Notes under the pieces: model-generated | What the model was told of the DNA's origin: nothing | What the model saw: the letters and a program-made list of their open reading frames with translations, nothing else | Database searches by the model: none | Shown here: positions 8,584 through 17,500 of the stretch, piece by piece | Position numbering within the stretch: the stretch's first letter is position 1 | Layout of the letters: every line of letters starts with the position of its first letter | DNA from: Cohaesibacter sp. ES.047 | GTDB taxonomy: Bacteria > Pseudomonadota > Alphaproteobacteria > Rhizobiales > Cohaesibacteraceae | NCBI RefSeq assembly: GCF_900215505.1 | Contig: NZ_LT907844.1 | Location: 2,700,501 to 2,764,500 of the forward strand | Length of the DNA stretch: 64,000 bases | Direction of reading: 5' to 3' | Made by a program: the position numbers and the translations under genes

Positions 8584-9663
8584 ATGTCCATCCAAGCCAA
8601 AGTTTGTCGCCTTCTAAGCACTGAAGAAATTCGCATCGACACAGTCGATGTGGAACAACCCAAAGCCGGCGAAGTCTTGATCGCACTCGGTCACGGCGGG
8701 ATCTGTGGCTCCGACCTGCATTATTATAAGGATGGTGGCTTTGGCGCGATCCGGGTGCGCGAACCGATCATTCTGGGTCACGAAGCCGCAGGCACCGTGA
8801 TGGCGGTCGGTGAGGGCTGTTCGACGCTTTCGAAAGGCGATGTTGTCTCCATCAACCCAAGCCAGCCTTGCGGCCAATGCAAATTCTGTAAGGAAGGCAA
8901 ATATTCCCATTGCCTCAACATGGAGTTCATGGGCTCGGCATTGCGCTTCCCCCATTGTCAGGGGCTTTTCCGGCAACAACTGGTCGTCCCGGAAAAACAA
9001 TGTCATCGTTTTTCGAAGAACAAGGACACCCGCTTCGCTGCTTGTAGCGAACCCTTGGCAGTCTGCCTGCATGCGATCAGTCGGGCTGGAGATCTGAAGG
9101 GCAAGAAAGTTCTGGTGACCGGTGCCGGTCCAATCGGCCTTCTCTGTGCTCTTGTTGCCAGCGCCGCAGAGCCTGCTGAGCTGGTGGTAACGGATCTTGA
9201 GGATCATGCTCTCGATGTCGCGACCAAGATCGGAGCAACGGAGGTTATCAATATCGGCAGCAATCCTGAGCGCCTTGCCCACTATGCCAATGACAAGGGG
9301 ACGTTTGATGTTGCCTTCGAATGCTCGGCGGCGCCCTCGGCGATACGGTCTGCGATCGAAACCGTCAGGCCTCTTGGAACAATCGTGCAGGTGGGCGTCA
9401 GCGGCGACAGGCCGATCCCCATCAACACATTGGTCGGCAAGGAAATCAACTTTATCGGGACGCATCGCTTCTATAAGGAATTTGCTGAGGCAGTTGAGCT
9501 GATCGATAACGGCGTGCTGGATCTTTCTCCTGTTATCACGCACGTCTTCCCTCTCTCGAGTGCCAAGGACGCGTTTGATCTTGCTGGAGATCGATCGCAG
9601 ACGTTGAAAGTTCTGATTTCCTTTGCGGATGAACAAGCCGGCGATCAACAGCCTGCCGGGTGA
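8584..9663 (+). CDS. Zinc-dependent dehydrogenase, L-idonate 5-dehydrogenase type
   Basis: A 359-residue medium-chain dehydrogenase. Catalytic zinc ligands are seen in GICGSDLHYY and LGHEAAG; the structural-zinc lobe has the four-cysteine pattern CGQCKFCKEGKYSHC; the NAD(P) site is GAGPIGLL. HYYKDGGFGAIRVREPIILG is typical of IdnD-like enzymes, which oxidise L-idonate to 5-ketogluconate. It is three bases after dctM, so it probably acts on the acid imported by the TRAP system. The symbol is withheld because sorbitol- and galactonate-type relatives look alike. Confidence 0.88.
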   Translation: MSIQAKVCRLLSTEEIRIDTVDVEQPKAGEVLIALGHGGICGSDLHYYKDGGFGAIRVREPIILGHEAAGTVMAVGEGCSTLSKGDVVSINPSQPCGQCKFCKEGKYSHCLNMEFMGSALRFPHCQGLFRQQLVVPEKQCHRFSKNKDTRFAACSEPLAVCLHAISRAGDLKGKKVLVTGAGPIGLLCALVASAAEPAELVVTDLEDHALDVATKIGATEVINIGSNPERLAHYANDKGTFDVAFECSAAPSAIRSAIETVRPLGTIVQVGVSGDRPIPINTLVGKEINFIGTHRFYKEFAEAVELIDNGVLDLSPVITHVFPLSSAKDAFDLAGDRSQTLKVLISFADEQAGDQQPAG

Positions 9664-9820
9664 GGGGACTTTCGCGGACTTTTGCTGCGCTCACGCAAAG
9701 AAGAACCGCATGCTGAGGGCTCAAGGCGCCTTTTCAACACTTGCTTGCATGCTGTCTGTGGTCGCCTGAACAGGCTTCTGATAGCGTAATTTTCTTTCGT
9801 GCAAGCAGAAGGTCCCGGGA

Positions 9821-11347
9821 ATGAAGTCTTCAGCGCCTACCTCATCCGACCTGCAATCTCGCCTTGAAGGCTTCCTGGTCGCTACGCATGACCAGTTGCC
9901 TGCTTTGGCGATTGAGACCGGTGATGCCATTGGCGAGGAATGGCTCCGGGGAACTTTCCCATGGACGGCAAAACCTCTGGCGGTGCTGCATCCAGAGAAT
10001 GCGGATAGTGTGCCCACACTTCTGAAGCTTGCCGCCGATGCGCAATTACCGGTCCACCCGATCGCCAGAGGGCGCAATTGGGGGCTTGGATCGCGGTTGC
10101 CAACTTGCGATGGGCTGGTGCTGGATCTGTCTGCTCTTGATCGGATTCTCGAACTTGATATGAGCAACGGAACGGTGCGGGTTGAGCCCGGGGTCACCTT
10201 TACCGCCTTGCAGCAAAGGCTCAAGCAAGAAGGACTTGCCTATCATCTGCCCGCATTTGGTGGGCCTGTTGATGCCAGCGTTTTGGCCAATGCGCTTGAA
10301 CGGGGGGAGGGCATCGGTGCCTATGGTGACCGATTTGGCTTGATGTGGGATTTTGATGTTGCTCTGACGACTGGCGAAAGACTGCGCACAGGACACTCCC
10401 GGACCGGATCGCAACGTACCGCTGAAATCCATGCACGCCCTGCCGGACCTTTGATCGAAGGCCTTTTCAGTCAGTCCAACTTTGGCATTGTCCTGTCTGC
10501 CACGATGGAGCTGCAGCCCACTTTGCCGTATGCGGCCGCCATGATGGCCGAGATCGGTCCCAACGAGGCATTGCAGACCGCTGTGCCGGTGCTGCGCCGA
10601 TTGATTACGTCGGGGATGATCGCACCCCAGTCGCTTGTTTTATGGGACAGTTCCAAACGGGCATCGTCGCTGGTTGGCCGGTTTGCTGAAGATGCCGATG
10701 CGCTGTTGTCCGGCCCCAAACAATGGGGGGCATCTGTTCTGGTCTTTGCGCCGCATCCGGACCTGATGAAATGGACGGAAAAAGTGGTCTGGTCCGAATT
10801 GTCCGGCGTCTCCAGCGACGTGCATGTGCAAAGTGATCGCGACGAAACCGGAAAACGTCAGGAAACGATCATGACGGGTTTTTCCGATGGCAACAATGTC
10901 ATGAGCGGCTATTGGGGCAAGAAGAAGAGACCTGAGCGTCCCGGTAATCTCGATCTTGATCATTGCGGCTTTGTCTGGCGTTGTCCGGTCATCCCCTTCG
11001 AAGCTGAGGCCATTGCGCGGCTCGATCAAATCCTGTCCGATGCCAGCCAGAGCGAGAAAATCTTTGCCGCGCTCGGCATGCAGGCCATTTCGTCACGCGC
11101 GCTTCATTGCTTTGTTTCTCTGGCGTGGGATCGGGATGAAGCCGGTGCTGATGAAGAAGCGATGGAGTCCTATGAGCAGATTTCCAAATGCCTTGCTGAT
11201 GAAGGATTCTCACCCTACCGGTTGGGCTTGCTCGATGCTGCCAATCTGTCAGATGCAGATGAGGCGTGGAGTGCTGTCAGCAGCAGATTGAAGGACGCGC
11301 TGGACCCAGCCGGTATCCTGTCCCCTGGCCGTATAGGGACGCGATAG
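9821..11347 (+). CDS. FAD-linked oxidase of the vanillyl-alcohol-oxidase/4-cresol dehydrogenase family
   Basis: A 508-residue protein. The N-terminal FAD-binding PCMH domain includes HPIARGRNWGLGSRLP and a GGPVDASVLANALERGEG stretch, followed by a cap domain and a C-terminal ALDPAGILSPGR typical of the flavin C-terminal helix. Relatives oxidise para-substituted phenols or other alcohols, sometimes passing electrons to a cytochrome; no cytochrome gene is near. It has no signal peptide. It stands alone, with a 157-base gap after the dehydrogenase gene and a strong terminator behind it, and is convergent with the secretion locus. A link with that locus is possible but not supported by strand or operon structure. 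Confidence 0.82.
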   Translation: MKSSAPTSSDLQSRLEGFLVATHDQLPALAIETGDAIGEEWLRGTFPWTAKPLAVLHPENADSVPTLLKLAADAQLPVHPIARGRNWGLGSRLPTCDGLVLDLSALDRILELDMSNGTVRVEPGVTFTALQQRLKQEGLAYHLPAFGGPVDASVLANALERGEGIGAYGDRFGLMWDFDVALTTGERLRTGHSRTGSQRTAEIHARPAGPLIEGLFSQSNFGIVLSATMELQPTLPYAAAMMAEIGPNEALQTAVPVLRRLITSGMIAPQSLVLWDSSKRASSLVGRFAEDADALLSGPKQWGASVLVFAPHPDLMKWTEKVVWSELSGVSSDVHVQSDRDETGKRQETIMTGFSDGNNVMSGYWGKKKRPERPGNLDLDHCGFVWRCPVIPFEAEAIARLDQILSDASQSEKIFAALGMQAISSRALHCFVSLAWDRDEAGADEEAMESYEQISKCLADEGFSPYRLGLLDAANLSDADEAWSAVSSRLKDALDPAGILSPGRIGTR

Positions 11348-11360
11348 GTCTTGAACGAAA

Positions 11361-11398
11361 CAGGGGCCGAAGATCGGCCCCTGCTTTATCCGTTTTTG
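11361..11398. terminator. Bidirectional terminator between convergent genes
   Basis: Perfect 10-bp stem CAGGGGCCGA / TCGGCCCCTG with a 3-base loop, followed by a T-rich stretch ending in TTTTT. It separates the flavoprotein gene from the convergent 148-residue gene. Confidence 0.8.
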
Positions 11399-11408
11399 CG
11401 AGGCGGTA

Positions 11409-11855
11409 TCAGTGGCTGCCTGCTGCAATCGTGCGGAGCATGGCCCCTGCTGTCAGAAAGGCACTGAGCATGGCTGCCTGTGGCGCGAGGCCAGACTTGA
11501 GAGCGTCGCGATATTCCGCTTCGGCGACTTTCTTGGTTTCATCAGCGCCAGCAACCCCTTCGGTCGCTTTCATCTTGATGGCAACAACCCGGTCAAATGC
11601 GGCCATGGCATCGTTGGTTTCATCCAGTGCTTTGCAGAAAACATCCATGAGCATCAGCATCTCTGCTTCAGGGACAGCGGCATCCAATGCGCTCGGCATC
11701 TCCTGGCCTTGGGCGATGCGAGCGGAGGCGGATACCTCTGCCTTGACACCGATCAGAGCGGCTTGACCCGCCGACCAGCCTGACAGGGCGGCGGCGCCTG
11801 CCGCCATGCCTGTGATCGCATCTTTGACTTCTTGAATGGTATTGTTCTCGGACAT
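11409..11855 (-). CDS. Hypothetical alanine-rich helical protein, last gene of the secretion locus
   Basis: A 148-residue protein I do not recognise. It is rich in Ala, Met, Glu and Lys and looks mostly helical. There is a moderately hydrophobic N-terminal stretch (AAGAAALSGWSAGQAALIGV), a central MLMLMDVFCKALDETNDAM and a hydrophobic C-terminal AAMLSAFLTAGAMLRTIAAG. There is no signal peptide and no clear double-glycine leader. A CAGGAG ribosome site precedes ATG 11855. It begins 39 bases after the stop of the double-glycine substrate gene on the same strand, so it is probably co-transcribed. It could be an immunity protein, a co-secreted factor or a chaperone; none can be chosen from sequence. 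Confidence 0.72.
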   Translation of the reverse strand: MSENNTIQEVKDAITGMAAGAAALSGWSAGQAALIGVKAEVSASARIAQGQEMPSALDAAVPEAEMLMLMDVFCKALDETNDAMAAFDRVVAIKMKATEGVAGADETKKVAEAEYRDALKSGLAPQAAMLSAFLTAGAMLRTIAAGSH

Positions 11856-11894
11856 GATGGAACTCCTGATGTAATTGATCGATAGTCGCGACGC

Positions 11895-12881
11895 TTACCA
11901 GCCGTGGAAGACATGCTTGATCGCATGGCCGACCTTGTGGGCAGCATGGCTGACGGCATGCTCGGCTTCATGCGTTGCATGGCCGACCGCGTGGCCAACC
12001 TCGTGCGCAGCATGACTGACGTCGTGACCGACCTCGGAAGCGACATGTCCGAATTCGTGGCCAAATTCATGGCCGAGGAAATTGAAGGCACTTTCAAACG
12101 GGGCAATATTGATCGAGATATTGAAATCGAAGTCGATGCCCAGACCCGCCGCGATATCACCACCAAGACCGAAGTTGAGATGGCCATGGGACACGCCAGC
12201 ATGCGCTTCCCCACCAACACCGACTTCACCGGCAGAAACGCCGCCTGAACCGCTGCCCGATCCGACACCGTGGATTGAACCACTGCCACCGCCATGGGCT
12301 TCAGCGCCCGCGCCAGCAGACGCTTCACCGCTGCCACCCGCTCCATAGGATCCGTGACCGTGCTGGACATCGCCAGAGCCGGAAGCACTCGCACCGGCTT
12401 CGACACTGCCGCCCGCTGATCCACCGGCGCTGACACCGTGAGACCCGGTGCTTGCGCTGGTATCACCGGATGCACCGGCACTTGCCCCAGCACTGGCTGA
12501 AGCACCGGTATCGCTTGCATTGGAGTGGGCCGAACCGGATACGCCAGCGCTTGCATGGGCTTCACCGGACGCGCTTGCATCAACAGGACCTGCATGAACG
12601 TGAGCCTCACCGGAAGCAGAAGCCCCAGCACCAGCTGAACCGGAAACGCTGCCATGGCCTGCATGACCGGACACGCCGTCGCCAGCACTGACACTGCCAG
12701 ACGCACCAGCTGTTTCGTTGCCGACATGGCCAGATGCCCCTGCATGCACACCCAAATCTGGGTCTGACAAATCGCCCGCAGTATCTGCCGTGGCACGTGC
12801 GCCACCGGAGATGCTTGCCAGTGCATCCGCTGAAACAACGTCGTCCAGTGCATCAAACTTCATTGTATCTTTGTTATTCAT
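11895..12881 (-). CDS. Large secreted substrate with double-glycine leader and histidine-striped C-terminal helix
   Basis: A 328-residue protein. Residues 16-27 (VSADALASISGG) match the double-glycine leader pattern cut by C39 peptidases, leaving a product of about 301 residues. Residues 28 to about 230 are low complexity (Gly, Ala, Ser, His), with recurring SG-AH and GEAHA motifs. Residues 230-268 contain the ordered-looking IDFDFNISINIAPF. From residue 271 to the end, 15 histidines fall at spacings 4-4-7-4-3-4-4-3-4-4-3-4-4-3, built from four 11-residue repeats such as EVGHDVSHAAH. I see no cysteine, so it is not a thioether or disulfide peptide. GTGGGA lies upstream of ATG 12881. It sits next to the matching export genes. 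The function of the product is unknown. Confidence 0.83.
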   Translation of the reverse strand: MNNKDTMKFDALDDVVSADALASISGGARATADTAGDLSDPDLGVHAGASGHVGNETAGASGSVSAGDGVSGHAGHGSVSGSAGAGASASGEAHVHAGPVDASASGEAHASAGVSGSAHSNASDTGASASAGASAGASGDTSASTGSHGVSAGGSAGGSVEAGASASGSGDVQHGHGSYGAGGSGEASAGAGAEAHGGGSGSIHGVGSGSGSGGVSAGEVGVGGEAHAGVSHGHLNFGLGGDIAAGLGIDFDFNISINIAPFESAFNFLGHEFGHEFGHVASEVGHDVSHAAHEVGHAVGHATHEAEHAVSHAAHKVGHAIKHVFHGW

Positions 12882-13124
12882 TCCCAGTTCCCACTCTCGC
12901 TTATGCTAAAAATGACAATGCAATTTCTGGTATCGTAGGTATAAGTTATTTATCATTTCTTAAATAATCTGGAAATATCGTTGTTTTTACGTATAAGCTA
13001 TATTTGGAAATATTGAATTTTCTATTCAATATTTTCGATAATCAATATAATTGAATTGCATTTTAATGAATTTGTTGGGTAAGCTTGCCTCGATAAATGA
13101 GTTGATGCTTTTCTTTGATGAACT
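12882..13124. promoter_or_regulatory. AT-rich intergenic region upstream of the substrate gene
   Basis: This 243-base spacer is far richer in A+T than its surroundings and should hold the minus-strand promoter of the substrate gene. At 13008-13034 there is an 11-bp inverted repeat (AAATATTGAAT / ATTCAATATTT, 5-base loop) that could be an operator or a weak terminator for the export genes reading in from the right. I see no convincing -35/-10 pair, and no small gene. Confidence 0.5.
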
Positions 13125-15314
13125 CTATGCTTGTAGCGGTTGATGATCTTCCCCTGCGTCGATGAGAGTGCTGAACAGTCCACCCGCCTCAACGAGTTCG
13201 TGATAGCTACCCTGCTCAACGAGAACACCCTGATCCAGAACAAGAATGCGATGACAGGTCTGCAAGGTCTCAAGACGGTGAGCGATGCTGATCACCGTGG
13301 CGTCCATTTGATCGATTGCCCAGTCGATATGGTCCTGAAGATCCGGATCAAGAGCGCTGGTTGCTTCGTCAAAGATCAGGATCTTGGGTTTGTTGACGAA
13401 AGCACGCGCCAAAAGAAACCGCTGGACCTGCCCACCGGAAAAGCCGCATTCGGTTTCACCCACCGGTGTATTCAGACCAAGGGGCAGGGCTTCAACATCC
13501 TGCTGCAATCCTGCCATGGCAACCGCCTGCATTGCCTGCTGGCTGGAAATCGGCGCGCCGGCGGCGATATTTTCAAACAATGTGCCGGGAAACAGCTTGC
13601 CATTCTGATCGACAATGCCGATCTGCTGGCGGATTGCCTGTTGGTCAAGGCTTGAGAGTTCGAGGCCCTCAAAGCGCACCGAACCGCTCTCACAGGGGAT
13701 GAGACCAAGGATCGCCTTGATCAGGGTCGACTTGCCTGCACCCGAGGGCCCCGTGATGCCAATATGTTCTCCGGCCTTGATGTCAAAACTGACTTGTTCA
13801 ATGGCGGGGCGCGCTGAATTGCCGTGCCTACAGGTAATTGTTCGGCAGGATATCTCCCCGGATAGGTCGGGAGGAATGAGCCCCGTATTGGCCGGGTTGG
13901 GCGTATCCTTGAGGAGCATCTCAATCATGCGATATTGAATGCCAAGCATTGGTGCTTGGGACAAAGCGGACAACAAGGCAACAATCGCGCCTGCCACATT
14001 GCCTGCCGCAATGACCAGCGAAACCGGCGCAGACCCGGATGTCACCCCGCCGGTTATCGCCAGCGCAATGATGGCAGACAAGACAAGAAGACCATCGACA
14101 GAGCCTTCCATTGCCGTGCTCGAGACGCCAGCCCGATCGGACTTCAGGAAACGATGACGCAGAGCCAGAAAGGCATCGGTCCAGTTGTTGAACAGGCGTC
14201 CTTCAGCGGCGGTCGAGCGGATGGTGTCGACCATGGACAAGCCTTCATAGGCATGGGTCATCCAGCTTTGCGGGGTCGATAGTCCATCAATCAGCGCCAT
14301 GATGCGGCGTTTCGAGATGACATAGCCCACGGCAAGAACGATTGCGAGAATACCGGCAAATGCGAGCCCGCCGGCCAGAGAGGTCGTGGCAATGACGAAA
14401 ATGCTTGGCAGCGCGATAAGGATGCTGGACAAAACCGACAGGGCGATGCCCCAGACACCTCTGTGCCAGCTTTCTATGGAGCGCGTCGACAGGACAGCAA
14501 TCGGCGCAGATGGAATGGACTGGCCCAACTCGGACTTTTTATCAGCCAGCCTGATGGCGCGATCAATGGCTGCGGCTCTGAGCAAAAAGCCGTTGATGCC
14601 CTTGATCCGTAATTGCGCGATGCCCGACGCGAATCGGGTCAACATGTTGACCCCCAACACAATCGCGAAAAAGATCGCGATATTGTACGTCAGGCCACGG
14701 TCGCCTTCAGGCACCACATAATCCAGAAGAGGCGCGCTGGCCATCGGAATGAGGGTAATCGCAAGCCCCGAGAGCAGCGTCATCAAGCCAAACGCCATCA
14801 GCTCACGCTTGCTGCGGCCGAGCCCGAACATCAAAAGCGCCTTTTTGGAAATCTGCCCATCTGGCAGGGACGGCAGGATCATGTAGGCCGTCTCTTCAAA
14901 ACTCCTAAGGTCCAACCGCTTTAGAGATTGCTTTTTCCAGTCTTTCGCCATGTCCGAAACGGACCAGTTTTTGCCGCTCCTGTGCAACAGGACTGGTTCT
15001 GACAGGGCATCTTCGGTCTTGCGGAAGGCGAGGAGCGGAATGGGAGACTCGCCAATCGTCTGATCTTTCAATTGCACCATGCGCGCATGAACACCCGCTT
15101 CCCTCGACAATCGATGGATCGAGCGATCCCGGCTTTCCGAGCCCATCAATTTTGCACTCGGTGGCAATTTGGCGTCGCACCCCTTTGCCAAATGCTGAAG
15201 CGCCTCAATCAGGGGATCGCGAGGCATCGACATTTCCGGCGTGTGCCATTGCAGAAAGCGGCTGATACGGTGCGCGGAGGTTTGAAACTCCGTTTCATGG
15301 GCCAATTCGGTCAT
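13125..15314 (-). CDS. NHLM-type export ABC transporter without peptidase domain
   Basis: 729 residues. The first 170 or so form a domain with no Cys/His peptidase motifs; then come a membrane domain (about residues 185-450) and an ATPase domain with Walker A GPSGAGKSTLIKA, signature FSGGQVQRFLLARA, Walker B ILIFDEATSALD and an H-loop in SIAHRLET. This matches the second ABC component of NHLM bacteriocin systems, which accompanies a peptidase-bearing transporter and probably forms a heterodimer with it. The ATG overlaps the stop of the upstream transporter by four bases. It is the last gene of the three-gene export operon. Confidence 0.87.
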   Translation of the reverse strand: MTELAHETEFQTSAHRISRFLQWHTPEMSMPRDPLIEALQHLAKGCDAKLPPSAKLMGSESRDRSIHRLSREAGVHARMVQLKDQTIGESPIPLLAFRKTEDALSEPVLLHRSGKNWSVSDMAKDWKKQSLKRLDLRSFEETAYMILPSLPDGQISKKALLMFGLGRSKRELMAFGLMTLLSGLAITLIPMASAPLLDYVVPEGDRGLTYNIAIFFAIVLGVNMLTRFASGIAQLRIKGINGFLLRAAAIDRAIRLADKKSELGQSIPSAPIAVLSTRSIESWHRGVWGIALSVLSSILIALPSIFVIATTSLAGGLAFAGILAIVLAVGYVISKRRIMALIDGLSTPQSWMTHAYEGLSMVDTIRSTAAEGRLFNNWTDAFLALRHRFLKSDRAGVSSTAMEGSVDGLLVLSAIIALAITGGVTSGSAPVSLVIAAGNVAGAIVALLSALSQAPMLGIQYRMIEMLLKDTPNPANTGLIPPDLSGEISCRTITCRHGNSARPAIEQVSFDIKAGEHIGITGPSGAGKSTLIKAILGLIPCESGSVRFEGLELSSLDQQAIRQQIGIVDQNGKLFPGTLFENIAAGAPISSQQAMQAVAMAGLQQDVEALPLGLNTPVGETECGFSGGQVQRFLLARAFVNKPKILIFDEATSALDPDLQDHIDWAIDQMDATVISIAHRLETLQTCHRILVLDQGVLVEQGSYHELVEAGGLFSTLIDAGEDHQPLQA

Positions 15315-17500
15315 GCCACGTCCCTTCCTGTATCCGAGCTGTCCGGTTGTGCGCGCCGGATATCATCTGGCCGGTGCTGAAGGGAAAAGCCACCCTTTCC
15401 ATCGAGCACCAGTTGCTGGTCGCATCGATTGGTGGTGCCGGTCCTGTGTGTGACGATCAGAACGGATGCTTGACTATCGCGCAGGGTCTCAAGAATGCGT
15501 TTTTCGCTCAGCGCGTCGAGGGCGCTAGTCACTTCATCAAGAACAAGAAAGCTTGGTTTGCGCACCAGAGCCCGGGCCAATGCAAGGCGCTGGATTTCGC
15601 CGCCGCTGAAAGCGGGCTGCTGGCTCGATATCATGCGATCAAGCCCGCCCGAACAATGCACGACATTGGTCATGCCGACCTTTTCAAGCGCTTCTTCGAT
15701 CTGGTCGTCGTCAATCTGTTTGTCCCACATGGTCAGATTATCCCGCACCGACGCGGTAAAGATTGCGCCTGCCTGCGGCACATAAAGAAGCGTTTGCCGC
15801 AGAGCTTCGTGGCGCCAGTGGTCGAGTGCGCGACCTTCAAAGAGGATCTGGCCTTTGCGCGGGGCCTGCATGCCTGCGCAAATCCGGGCAAAGGTTGACT
15901 TGCCAACACCGGAGCGCCCGAGCACACCCGTGATGACGCCCGGCTTGAACGTGTGGGATATCTCGCTAAAGAGATCAGGCAGGCTGCCATAGCCGAAGGA
16001 AACCTTATCGAGGCTAAGAACACCTTTTTCCAACTGATGGGATGGCGTCTCTTGCCTTGGCTCTGCGGGTACTTTTGCCGAGCGGTTATTCATGAGCGGA
16101 TCAATCGGATGATGCATCAGGTCGCCAAGACGCAACAGCGAACCCGCGGCCTCCTGCAAGGCACAATAATCCGCGGCAATCGCAGCAACAGGGGCCGCCA
16201 CCAGCCCGGCCAGAACCTGAAGTGCGAGCAGGGCGCTAAGGTCCAGTTCGCCTTCAATGGCGCGAAAGGAACCGACGCTGAGAACGAAGATCGAGATGAG
16301 TGTTGCCGTGACCGATGGACCAAGTTTCGCCAATATCCGCAGCATCCCAAGGCGCTGCTCGGCATCAAGAGATGTTTCCTCAGCCGCCAGCCATTTGGAT
16401 GCAAACAGATCTTCACGCCCCATGAGGCGGAAGGAATCGAACGCCATGAAGCCGGCGGTGGCGATGCCGTTTGTCCGTCCATCCACGACATTCTGATAGC
16501 GGTTGGCATCTGCCAGCCGTTTGGAAAGCCAGATCAATGCCACCAGGTTCGCGATTGCAATGAGCGATACGGCGCTGCCGAGGAAACCGTCATAAAGGAA
16601 AATGATTGTGAGATATCCCACAGCGACCAGCACGTTGGGAAAGATCTGAGCCAGAGGCCCTGCAACAAGGCCTCCAATTTCCGAGCCGATCTTCAGACGG
16701 GAGACGACCTCCCCCGGATTGCGCTGAGAAAAGAAGGACAACGGCAGAAAAAGCGCATGCTCGAATGCACGGGCAGCGATGGCAACGCCGATCTTGGATT
16801 TCAGCGAAGTGACCGTCCATTCTTGCAAGCTGCGCAAAACCGCCTGTACGCCAATGGTGGCGACGAGGGCCAGCACGATGAAGATCAGCCAATCCTGCCG
16901 CTTTTCTCCGATCACATAGTCGGCAAAGGTTTGCACCACGCCCGAAAGGATCAGGCCGGGTACGATCCCAAGGACCCCAGCCGCAAAGACAATAGCGAGG
17001 CCATCGAAAGAGCCTTTAGCCTGTTCGATCAATGTGGGGATCAGCTTTGGCGGCATGCCGCCGGGCTCAAAAGCTTCGCCGGGCACCATCGCCAGAATGA
17101 GCCCCGTCATGTTCCGGTTGAGCTCTTCCGCTGAAACCGTGCGGCGACCGGTTGCCGGATCAAGGATCACGGCGCTCGTGCCCTTGACCGCTTCAATCAC
17201 CACGAAATGATCGAAGTTCCAATGCATGATGGCTGGCAGGGGAACGCTGTCCAATGTCTCGGGCTCAAGGCGCACAGCCTTGACCTTCATGTTATAGGAG
17301 GTGGCGGCGCGTGCGATCGAACCGGCGTCAACGCCATCCCTTGATGTGCCGCAGCGCTCCCGCGCTTCTTCAAGGGTGATTTCGCGTCCATGTGCACTGA
17401 GCATCATCGTCAGACAGGCCGCGCCGCATTCCGCAGCCTCCATCTGAAGGACAATCCGCGTCTTTGTCTTGCCAAGACCCATCATCAACGACCGATCCAT
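15311..17500 (-). CDS. NHLM-type peptidase/ABC exporter (C39 peptidase at N-terminus)
   Basis: 729 residues. An N-terminal C39 peptidase (about residues 14-145) has the catalytic Cys in QMEAAECGAACLTMML, His in HWNFDHFVVIE and Asp in ILDPATGR, so it should be active. It is followed by a six-helix membrane domain and an ATPase with Walker A GRSGVGKSTFARIC, signature FSGGEIQRLALARAL and Walker B FLVLDEVTSALD. It cuts substrates after a Gly-Gly leader and exports the product. The double-glycine protein at 11.9-12.9 kb is the obvious substrate. Its start overlaps the HlyD-type gene by 16 bases; a second in-frame ATG about six codons later is an alternative. Confidence 0.93.
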   Translation of the reverse strand: MDRSLMMGLGKTKTRIVLQMEAAECGAACLTMMLSAHGREITLEEARERCGTSRDGVDAGSIARAATSYNMKVKAVRLEPETLDSVPLPAIMHWNFDHFVVIEAVKGTSAVILDPATGRRTVSAEELNRNMTGLILAMVPGEAFEPGGMPPKLIPTLIEQAKGSFDGLAIVFAAGVLGIVPGLILSGVVQTFADYVIGEKRQDWLIFIVLALVATIGVQAVLRSLQEWTVTSLKSKIGVAIAARAFEHALFLPLSFFSQRNPGEVVSRLKIGSEIGGLVAGPLAQIFPNVLVAVGYLTIIFLYDGFLGSAVSLIAIANLVALIWLSKRLADANRYQNVVDGRTNGIATAGFMAFDSFRLMGREDLFASKWLAAEETSLDAEQRLGMLRILAKLGPSVTATLISIFVLSVGSFRAIEGELDLSALLALQVLAGLVAAPVAAIAADYCALQEAAGSLLRLGDLMHHPIDPLMNNRSAKVPAEPRQETPSHQLEKGVLSLDKVSFGYGSLPDLFSEISHTFKPGVITGVLGRSGVGKSTFARICAGMQAPRKGQILFEGRALDHWRHEALRQTLLYVPQAGAIFTASVRDNLTMWDKQIDDDQIEEALEKVGMTNVVHCSGGLDRMISSQQPAFSGGEIQRLALARALVRKPSFLVLDEVTSALDALSEKRILETLRDSQASVLIVTHRTGTTNRCDQQLVLDGKGGFSLQHRPDDIRRAQPDSSDTGRDVA

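Noticed and set aside
9821-11347. The flavoprotein as a maturation enzyme of the secreted substrate
   Set aside because: It is on the opposite strand, separated by a strong bidirectional terminator, and the substrate has no obvious residues for this type of oxidation.
11904-12691. Open frames on the plus strand across the low-complexity substrate gene
   Set aside because: They are by-products of GC-rich repeats; they lack ribosome sites and family motifs, whereas the minus-strand frame has a proper leader, start and export partners.
15953-17134. A 393-codon open frame opposite the C39-peptidase ABC exporter
   Set aside because: It is antisense to a protein with a complete set of peptidase and ATPase motifs, and its own translation shows no recognisable domain.
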